Shown here piece after piece: positions 7,326-12,904 of a DNA stretch of 14,046 nucleotides. The translations under genes were made by a program, and so were the position numbers. Position 1 is the stretch's first letter; each line of letters opens with the position of its first letter. A model generated the notes under the pieces. That model saw only the letters and a program-made list of their open reading frames with translations. It was not told where the DNA came from and did no database searches. Source of the stretch: Kosmotogaceae bacterium UBA1373 (GTDB lineage: Bacteria; Thermotogota; Thermotogae; Petrotogales; Kosmotogaceae); contig DBRH01000045.1 in assembly GCA_002305955.1 (NCBI GenBank), positions 1 through 14,046 on the forward strand, written 5' to 3'.

Positions 7326-8615
7326 TTATCCATTCATGAGCAGTCTGACTATGAGGTAGAGATTCGAGATGACGAGAGAAACCACGGAAAAGGGGAAGCC
7401 CAGCTTCAGAAAGTCCAGAAAAGTATTTTTCTTTCGGGCCTCTTTGTTGAGCATTTCGAAGGTTATTATGTTGGCCAGATGACCGGTGAGAGTACCGTTG
7501 CCACCGAGATTCGCGCCCAGGGCCAGGGCTATCCATAGATCGTAGGGCAGCGGGTATATGGCCGAGAGATTGGCCACGATGGGTATGAAGATCGTCACGA
7601 CGGGTATGGCGCCGGTGATCATGGCGATGAAACCGCTGAGCCACAGGATCGCGCTTGAGAGAAGGATCGGGTTGCCTTCGAGCTTCATGGCGATCCGGGA
7701 GAGATCGCCGGCGATCCCCGAGCTTTCCAGAGAATAAGCGAGCGAAAAGAGACCAATGAAGAAGAGTATCGCGTTCCAGTCAACTTCATTTGCCATGTGA
7801 TCGAAGTCCTTGCCGGTGTACAGTAGCAGAAAAGCCGCGCCGAGTATGGCGAAGAGCGACATTTCAATATCGACGACGCTGTGGATTATGAAGCCTATCA
7901 CAACGATCACCAGGGTAGATAGGGAGACTATCATGAGCCTGGGGTTGGTTATCACGCCTTCGGTCCGCATCTCTTTTATTACCGAGTTGTTTTGCGAGAC
8001 CGTAGCCAGGCTCTTGAGTATGCTGAATCTAGACATCAACAAGAGCACGACAAACGATATGGCCAGGGGAATGAAGACCAGGGCCGTGAACGTGAGGAAG
8101 GGTATCTTCGATGCGTTTCCTATGATTATGTTCGGCGGATCTCCCACGAGCGTCATGCAGCCGCCCACGTTGGAGGCCAGTATCATGACCGTGGTGAAGG
8201 CGAAGGGGTTGAAGCCGGCTCCATCGGCGACAAAGAAAATGACCGGCATGAACATTATCATGGTGGTGACGTTGTCCAGAATCATCGAAAAGAGGGCGAT
8301 CAGGGCGGCGAACAGGGCAGAGAGAAGCATGATGTTGCCCCGCGTCCACTTCAAGGTCCTGATGGCTATGTACTGGAAGAAGCCGGTCGATTTTATTACC
8401 GCCACTATCACCATCATGCCTATAAGCAAAAATATGGCGTTGAAATCGACGAACTCGGATATGGTCTCTATGCGCATGCTTTCGGAGACTTTCAGCACTA
8501 CCAGCAACATTCCGGCAGTGAAGGCGAGCAAAACCCGCCGCTTCTTCGAAAAGACTATGAGCGTGAAGGCCAGTATGAAATAGATGCCGACAAAGAGTTT
8601 ATCCATACTGTTCAT
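7326..8615 (-). CDS. ArsB/NhaD-type ion transporter superfamily permease
   Basis: An inner-membrane secondary transporter of the ion-transporter superfamily (ArsB, NhaD, SLC13 and P-protein relatives). From ATG 8615 it has 429 residues and around 10-12 hydrophobic segments. Two half-repeats are visible: FNAIFLLIGMMVIVAVI (58-74) matches WNAILFFIGLFSLAYSL (280-296). Each half carries a conserved re-entrant motif: LDNVTTMI (113-120) with GDPPNIIIG (158-166), and GANLGGNGTLTG (367-378). Family members move arsenite, Na+/H+ or dicarboxylates; no arsenic genes lie nearby, so the substrate is open. GTG/TTG codons further upstream could add nine residues. ATG 8615 has GGGG five to eight bases before it; ATG 8606 is an alternative because a promoter-like element overlaps 8615. 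Confidence 0.88.
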   Translation of the reverse strand: MNSMDKLFVGIYFILAFTLIVFSKKRRVLLAFTAGMLLVVLKVSESMRIETISEFVDFNAIFLLIGMMVIVAVIKSTGFFQYIAIRTLKWTRGNIMLLSALFAALIALFSMILDNVTTMIMFMPVIFFVADGAGFNPFAFTTVMILASNVGGCMTLVGDPPNIIIGNASKIPFLTFTALVFIPLAISFVVLLLMSRFSILKSLATVSQNNSVIKEMRTEGVITNPRLMIVSLSTLVIVVIGFIIHSVVDIEMSLFAILGAAFLLLYTGKDFDHMANEVDWNAILFFIGLFSLAYSLESSGIAGDLSRIAMKLEGNPILLSSAILWLSGFIAMITGAIPVVTIFIPIVANLSAIYPLPYDLWIALALGANLGGNGTLTGHLANIITFEMLNKEARKKNTFLDFLKLGFPFSVVSLVISNLYLIVRLLMNG

Positions 8616-8642
8616 TGTAACCCCATAGCGCGCTCTTTGCAA
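8614..8642 (-). promoter_or_regulatory. Possible promoter TTGCAA-17-TACAAT overlapping the permease start
   Basis: On the minus strand TTGCAA (8642-8637) and TACAAT (8619-8614) are separated by 17 bases. The -10-like hexamer overlaps the ATG at 8615, so RNA starting there would begin close to the next in-frame ATG at 8606 and be almost leaderless. This is a pattern match only. Confidence 0.35.
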
Positions 8643-8653
8643 AACCCATATGA

Positions 8654-8677
8654 AGCCCGGGCCGTTTGGCCCGGGTT
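8654..8677. other. Strong GC hairpin between the hypothetical gene and the permease
   Basis: CCCGGGCC (8656-8663) pairs with GGCCCGGG (8668-8675) around GTTT, extendable by a G-T and an A-T pair. Neither strand has a clear T-run after it. Minus-strand transcription from the hypothetical gene would meet it before the permease, so it may separate the two genes or sit in a leader. On the plus strand it lies just upstream of the ribosome site of the small signal-peptide-like ORF. Confidence 0.55.
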
Positions 8678-8689
8678 ATTGGAGGTTCT

Positions 8690-8782
8690 ATGAAGTCTAA
8701 ATGGCGTTCTGTGACAGTTGCTGTGTTGTTTCCACTTTCAGGTTCCGCACTTGCTCACTTCACTTTCAATTGGGGGGGATAA
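8690..8782 (+). CDS. Small signal-peptide-like ORF, 30 residues, possibly a gene remnant
   Basis: GGAGG at 8681-8685 precedes ATG 8690 by four bases, a good ribosome site. The peptide starts MKSKWRS (positive n-region), continues VTVAVLFPL (hydrophobic core) and SGSALA (a classic A-x-A cleavage site), then HFTFNWGG and a TAA stop at 8780-8782. It therefore reads as a full secretion signal with only about eight residues after it. It stops directly after a run of seven G and just before the end of the antisense hypothetical gene. It may be a truncated secreted-protein gene, a real small secreted peptide, or coincidence. Confidence 0.35.
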   Translation: MKSKWRSVTVAVLFPLSGSALAHFTFNWGG

Positions 8783-8787
8783 AGTAT

Positions 8788-9453
8788 TCAGTTGATTTCC
8801 ATGTTCCCTGCGTTGCGGATCGCTCTTTCTCCAACAATAGCATCACCTGCCGCTCTCCTGTTTTGTGGTACCTTCCCGCCTGTTGCTATGCTTCTCAGAA
8901 CCGTAACCCTGACACCGTATTCATCCGACATTCTAAGGACGAGCACTTTCTGCAATGGTTCTATTCTCTGTCTTGTCGAGAATTTTCCTTCACCTTCCCG
9001 GGGTTTGAGACTTTTCAGATCTTCTGGAGCCGTTTCATTCCAGCCGGTAGGAATGTCGCTCTCAGTTCTTGTCTCGTAAAAGAGAATTCTATCAAGACCT
9101 TCATCTTTCCATGTTTTCATGAAATAGCTCAGCTCATCCAGAGAAAGTCTCCTGTCGCTCTGCATCGTGTAATGCCTGGTTCTGGTTACGTCCCGAAATC
9201 TTATTTCTATCGTTCCCTGACTGTACCAGCTGTTATATTTTTCGATGAAGTGCTCAACGGTCATCGATTGTGGCAAGTTCTCTCTGACGAACTCTCTTCC
9301 AGTAATGACCACCTCCCCGACGTTCTCTCCTTTTCGTTCGGCGAACAGCTCTTCTAATCTATTTTCGCTGGGTTCTGTCACTTCGCTGTTCTTTCCAAAG
9401 GCTGATCTGTCTGTATGTGAAACTGTTGTTTTCGTTCCCGTCACCTTCATCAC
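8788..9453 (-). CDS. Hypothetical soluble protein, family not recognised
   Basis: A 221-residue reading frame rich in E, K, R and D with no signal peptide or transmembrane stretch, so probably cytoplasmic. The composition is protein-like over its whole length, whereas the overlapping plus-strand frame is rich in C, S and F and reads as a shadow. Charged segments such as NRLEELFAERKGENVGEVVI (31-50) and LSLDELSYFMKTWKDEGLDR (103-122) suggest helices; residues 169-190 look like beta strands (VLVLRMS, VRVTVLRS). No catalytic motif is recognised. The start is uncertain: GTG 9453 and ATG 9450 both lie very close to AGGAG, and ATG 9264 is a shorter option. Upstream is a 12-bp direct repeat. The permease starts about 170 bases after its stop, across a GC hairpin. 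Confidence 0.6.
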   Translation of the reverse strand: MMKVTGTKTTVSHTDRSAFGKNSEVTEPSENRLEELFAERKGENVGEVVITGREFVRENLPQSMTVEHFIEKYNSWYSQGTIEIRFRDVTRTRHYTMQSDRRLSLDELSYFMKTWKDEGLDRILFYETRTESDIPTGWNETAPEDLKSLKPREGEGKFSTRQRIEPLQKVLVLRMSDEYGVRVTVLRSIATGGKVPQNRRAAGDAIVGERAIRNAGNMEIN

Positions 9454-9491
9454 TCCTGCTGTCTTTATCTTTCAAACCCATTCTAGTAAAT

Positions 9492-9525
9492 GAATTTGGG
9501 AGAAATACAGTGAGAATTTGGGAGA
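9492..9525. promoter_or_regulatory. 12-bp direct repeat GAATTTGGGAGA, possible operator
   Basis: Perfect copies occur at 9492-9503 and 9514-9525, with a 22-base period, about two helical turns. They lie in the divergent space between the minus-strand hypothetical gene (start 9453) and the plus-strand ABC exporter (start 9652), nearer the former. On the minus strand TAGAAT (9484-9479) could be a -10 element just downstream of the repeats, so a bound protein would cover the promoter. No transcription factor gene is adjacent. Confidence 0.4.
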
Positions 9526-9588
9526 TTGTGGGATTTTATGTGGAAAGTGATACCCATGCGGGCGATGTTTCGGATTTCCTTTGCTTGC

Positions 9589-9617
9589 TTGTTATACTTC
9601 TGGCGATGGAGTAAAAT
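9589..9617 (+). promoter_or_regulatory. Probable promoter of the ABC exporter gene
   Basis: TTGTTA (9589-9594) and TAAAAT (9612-9617) are separated by 17 bases. Transcription would begin about 25-30 bases before the start codon at 9652, leaving a short leader with GGAGG at 9641-9645. The fit to the sigma-70 consensus is moderate, and the placement is good. Confidence 0.5.
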
Positions 9618-9651
9618 TGAGACGCTTACCTTACTTTAATGGAGGCTCTGA

Positions 9652-11382
9652 ATGATTCGCAAATTTATCGCCTATTATCGCCCACACTTGAGGCTGTTCA
9701 TTCTGGACATGGCCTGCGCCTTCATGATCGCGGCCATAGATCTGGTCTTTCCGACTTTCACGAGTAGGGCGCTCGACGACTATATCCCCTCGGGAAATAT
9801 GCGAGGGATAGTGATCATCGCAGTGGTTATGGCCTTGCTCTTCGTATTGAGGGCCGTGTTCAACTACATCGTGAACTACTGGGGTCATGTTGTCGGGGTC
9901 CGCATGGAATACAACATGAGGAAGGATATCTTCTCCCATCTTCAGACTCTCTCCTTCAGTTATTTCGACAGGGTGAGAACGGGAAAGATAATGTCGAGGA
10001 TCGTCAACGATCTCAGAGAGATAACCGAACTTGCCCATCACGGCCCGGAGGACCTGCTGATATCCTTGATCACCCTGACGGGTGCTTTCATCATTCTGGT
10101 GCAGACCGACTGGAGATTGACCCTGGTGGTTTTCGCGTACATTCCCTTCATGATATGGTTCGGCGTGAAGAAGAGACAGAAGATGGCTCAGGCCTTCAGA
10201 ATCGTGCGAAAGAAGATAGCCAACGTCAACGCCCAGGTGGAGAACAGCATCTCCGGAATAAGGGTGGCCCAGTCCTTCACCAACGAGAACTTCGAGAAAC
10301 TAAAATTCGATATGGGCAACCGGGAGTTCAAAGAGTCCCGGCAGTTCGCCTTCAAGTCTATGGCCGAGATGACGACCGGCATAGACCTTCTGATGAACCT
10401 GCTGAAGGTTACGGTGCTGGCTCTGGGTGGGTATCTTACGTACGCCGGCGAGATCACGGTCGGTTCGTTCGTGGCCTTTTTTCTTTATATAGAATTGTTT
10501 TTGCAGCCTATCAGGAGGCTGATGCAGTTCGCCCAGCAGTACGAGGACGGAATGTCCGGTTTCGAGAGATTCATAGAGATAATGGAGACCAAGTCTTCAG
10601 TAACCGACAGTCCGAACGCCGTCGAACTCAAAGACGTGGTTGGAGAGGTTAAGGTCGAGAACGTCACTTTCGCCTACGACGGCGGAGAAAACGTTCTGAA
10701 GAACATAACCCTGGATATACCGGCCGGAAAAATGATCGCCCTGGTCGGGCCTTCTGGAGGGGGCAAGACCACGCTCTGCCACCTCATACCGCGGTTCTAC
10801 GATGTTAAGGACGGAAGGATCACGATCGACGGCAAGGATATAAGGGATGTCACACTGAATTCGCTGCGAAGGAATATCGGGATAGTCCAGCAGGACGTCT
10901 TCCTCTTCGCCGGAACGGTCCGCGACAATATAGCTTACGGAAAGGGCGACGCGACAGACGAAGAGATAATCGAGGCGGCCACGAAGGCCAACATACACGA
11001 CTTCATAATGACGCTGGATAAAGGTTACGATTCCTACGTCGGAGAGAGGGGCGTTATGCTCTCCGGAGGACAGAAACAGAGGATCTCTATCGCCAGGGTC
11101 TTCCTCAAGAACCCTCCGATTCTGATCCTGGACGAGGCGACTTCTGCCCTCGACAACGAGACCGAATTGAAGATACAGGCCTCTCTCGAAATGCTCTCCA
11201 GGGGAAGAACCTCTCTGGTCATAGCCCACAGATTATCGACTATAAAGAACGCGGATGAAATAATAGTCATCACTGCCGACGGAATAATAGAGAGGGGAAG
11301 CCATTCCGAACTGTTGAAACTCTCAGGCCACTACGCCAGACTCTACAAAGCTCAATTCAAGGGCTACATACCGGATATGTAA
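9652..11382 (+). CDS. ABC exporter half-transporter (fused membrane and ATPase domains, MsbA/LmrA type)
   Basis: A 576-residue inner-membrane protein expected to work as a dimer and export lipids, drugs or peptides. The type I exporter membrane domain (about 1-310) has helices near 13-35, 52-76, 130-150, 155-172 and 245-285, with the coupling segment ETLSFSYFDR-like at 99-107 (TLSFSYFDR). The nucleotide-binding domain follows: Walker A GPSGGGKT (366-373), Q-loop around QQD (413-415), signature LSGGQ (470-474), Walker B with catalytic glutamate ILILDE (490-495), D-loop SALD (498-501) and H526. All key residues are intact, so a homodimer could be active; no second half-transporter lies beside it. 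The start is fixed by GGAGG six bases before ATG 9652. The substrate cannot be told from sequence. Confidence 0.92.
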   Translation: MIRKFIAYYRPHLRLFILDMACAFMIAAIDLVFPTFTSRALDDYIPSGNMRGIVIIAVVMALLFVLRAVFNYIVNYWGHVVGVRMEYNMRKDIFSHLQTLSFSYFDRVRTGKIMSRIVNDLREITELAHHGPEDLLISLITLTGAFIILVQTDWRLTLVVFAYIPFMIWFGVKKRQKMAQAFRIVRKKIANVNAQVENSISGIRVAQSFTNENFEKLKFDMGNREFKESRQFAFKSMAEMTTGIDLLMNLLKVTVLALGGYLTYAGEITVGSFVAFFLYIELFLQPIRRLMQFAQQYEDGMSGFERFIEIMETKSSVTDSPNAVELKDVVGEVKVENVTFAYDGGENVLKNITLDIPAGKMIALVGPSGGGKTTLCHLIPRFYDVKDGRITIDGKDIRDVTLNSLRRNIGIVQQDVFLFAGTVRDNIAYGKGDATDEEIIEAATKANIHDFIMTLDKGYDSYVGERGVMLSGGQKQRISIARVFLKNPPILILDEATSALDNETELKIQASLEMLSRGRTSLVIAHRLSTIKNADEIIVITADGIIERGSHSELLKLSGHYARLYKAQFKGYIPDM

Positions 11383-11480
11383 AAACAGGCGCCACGTTTC
11401 GTGACCCCTCGAACGGCCTCTACTGTGAGGACGCAGCTGATATACTTGTGTTGTGTTTCGATCCACGGGAGGGATGAGTC

Positions 11481-12545
11481 ATGGATATGGAAAGTGAATT
11501 CTTGCTCAACTGGTACGAAAGACAGCTCCTGGTGAAAGGGATCGACGACAGATTACAGTTGAAGCTATCGGGGGAGACCTTCGGAAGGCTCACCGGAGAG
11601 CTTGAAGAGCTCGTGGCGGAGTTGCTAATAAGGAGCGGTCTTTCCGGAATAACCAAGGAATTTCCCAGGCAGGAGATACTCCCCTTATACTCTCCGCTCA
11701 TATACAGGCAGGAAGAGACCGTTATCTTCGAAGACGGTCCCCTTCTCGAGATTGTCGTCGAAAAGGAGAAGAAAAGGATCTCCTTCCCCCACTCTCTGCC
11801 GTCGGCCTTTGCTCCGATAATCGCGGGCAGGATCTTCTCGTGGTTTATGGACGGCAAGTACGAAAAAGCCTTCAATATGAAGCTCCCGGCCGGGCTCGAT
11901 CGCATCGGCCGGCCCGGCAAAGTAATGGTGGTCGGTGCCGGCGGCCTGGGCGCTCCGCTCATAAAGATTCTGCTTGACCGCGGCCTGAAAGATATCGCGA
12001 TCGTAGAGCCCGGCGAGATAAAACTTAACAACCTGCACCGACAAATATTGTACGATTATGGTGACGTTGGATATCCCAAAGCGACGATACTCGAGAGAAA
12101 ACTCTACAGAATGTACCCTTCGGCGAGAGTGAAGATCTACAGGGAGCGTTTCACCGAAGCTCTTCTCAGAAGCGAGAAACCGGACCTGGTGGTGAGCTGC
12201 GTGGACAATTACGGCGCACGTTACGAGATAAACGATTCCTCTTACCGCTCGGGGATTCCATACGTTGACTCGGCCGTAGATGGGTTCAGCGGCTACGTGA
12301 TGTTCAGGAGACGCGGCCTGGCCTGTTACAGATGCTTCATGGGCGACGACAGGAAGGATACCACCGCGCCGAAGGGCATACTGCCCTTCACGAGTTACTT
12401 CGGGGCTATGCTTCAAGCGGCCGTGACGATCGACTTCCTGAACCGGAGAGGGTCTATCGAGAAAGTCTTCTGGTTCGATCTAAGGAACGATATGTACGAA
12501 GAGATCGATATCGGAAAACGAGAAAACTGCAAGGTCTGCAATTGA
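11481..12545 (+). CDS. E1-like sulfur-carrier adenylyltransferase (ThiF/MoeB/TtuC family) with an unusual insertion
   Basis: Expected to adenylate the C-terminal glycine of the small protein encoded next, using ATP. Core motifs: glycine-rich loop GAGGLG (152-157), VEPGEIKLNNLHRQ (175-188, with E176/E179 where the family usually has aspartates), K200, CVDNYGAR (240-247), and a zinc tetracysteine CYRC (282-285) plus CKVC (350-353). The N-terminal WYERQLLVKGID (11-22) matches the RYxRQ segment that in MoeB reaches the partner's ATP site through Arg14; here too it is R14. About 115 extra residues (roughly 26-140) separate this from the Rossmann core, giving 354 residues against about 250 in MoeB. 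No cysteine lies between 285 and 350, so a ThiF-like persulfide cysteine seems absent. The start is ATG 11481 behind GGGAGGG. The carrier gene follows nine bases after the stop. Confidence 0.85.
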   Translation: MDMESEFLLNWYERQLLVKGIDDRLQLKLSGETFGRLTGELEELVAELLIRSGLSGITKEFPRQEILPLYSPLIYRQEETVIFEDGPLLEIVVEKEKKRISFPHSLPSAFAPIIAGRIFSWFMDGKYEKAFNMKLPAGLDRIGRPGKVMVVGAGGLGAPLIKILLDRGLKDIAIVEPGEIKLNNLHRQILYDYGDVGYPKATILERKLYRMYPSARVKIYRERFTEALLRSEKPDLVVSCVDNYGARYEINDSSYRSGIPYVDSAVDGFSGYVMFRRRGLACYRCFMGDDRKDTTAPKGILPFTSYFGAMLQAAVTIDFLNRRGSIEKVFWFDLRNDMYEEIDIGKRENCKVCN

Positions 12546-12554
12546 AGAGGTGAA

Positions 12555-12749
12555 ATGGCGATGGAAGTGGTTTACGGACAGAAAAGATGGAGCTTCGACA
12601 GGGCGATGCCCCTGGAAAGGCTGGTCGAGGAAACGGGCCTCAGGAGAGAGGCGGTCCTCGTAATGGCCGATGGCCGGCTGATAAGAGAGGGCGAAACCAT
12701 TCCGGCCGGATCTAAGGTGCTTATAATAAGCGCGGCAAACGGAGGATGA
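12555..12749 (+). CDS. ThiS/MoaD/TtuB-like ubiquitin-fold sulfur carrier
   Basis: A 64-residue protein ending in Gly-Gly, the signature of beta-grasp carriers that are adenylated and then thiocarboxylated. The N-terminal strand (MEVVYGQKRWSF), a helix around PLERLVEETG, the VLVMADGRLI strand turn and GETIPAGSKVLIISAANGG fit the ThiS/TtuB pattern. The adjacent upstream E1-like gene is its expected partner. Carriers of this size serve thiamine, molybdopterin/tungstopterin or tRNA 2-thiouridine synthesis; with no thiamine or molybdopterin genes nearby, a TtuB-like role in tRNA thiolation is plausible but unproven. AGAGGTG at 12546-12552 is four bases from ATG 12555; the ATG at 12561 is an equally possible start and would give 62 residues. 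Confidence 0.82.
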   Translation: MAMEVVYGQKRWSFDRAMPLERLVEETGLRREAVLVMADGRLIREGETIPAGSKVLIISAANGG

Positions 12750-12790
12750 TACGCTAGCATACCCACGCATACCGTCGTATAGTGCCATAT

Positions 12791-12819
12791 ATAGGGGTTT
12801 TTTGGCCCCTATTGTTTTT
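12791..12819 (+). terminator. Intrinsic terminator of the E1/sulfur-carrier unit
   Basis: ATAGGGG (12791-12797) pairs with CCCCTAT (12806-12812) around an eight-base TTTTTTGG loop, followed by TGTTTTT. It lies 41 bases after the carrier stop codon and before the next promoter, so the two-gene unit is transcriptionally closed. Confidence 0.85.
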
Positions 12820-12838
12820 GTTGGGCGGTTGGTCCTTT

Positions 12839-12868
12839 TTGAAAACTGTCTTTATGTACTGCTAGAAT
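12839..12868 (+). promoter_or_regulatory. Promoter of the cyclic-diphosphoglycerate-synthetase-like gene
   Basis: TTGAAA (12839-12844) and TAGAAT (12863-12868) are separated by 18 bases, each one base from consensus. It sits between the preceding terminator and the TTG start at 12905, so this gene is transcribed independently. Confidence 0.65.
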
Positions 12869-12904
12869 CTTATAGATAACGGAAGAAATACGGAGGTGGA
12901 GAAA

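Noticed and set aside
8701..9357. 218-residue plus-strand ORF opposite the hypothetical minus-strand gene
   Set aside because: Rich in C, S and F with no ribosome site of its own; the minus-strand frame has normal charged, protein-like composition.
11383..11480. Terminator or promoter between the ABC exporter and the E1-like gene
   Set aside because: Only 4-bp stems (CACG/CGTG, CCTC/GAGG) without T-runs are visible, and the TATACT at 11441-11446 has no partner -35 at proper distance.
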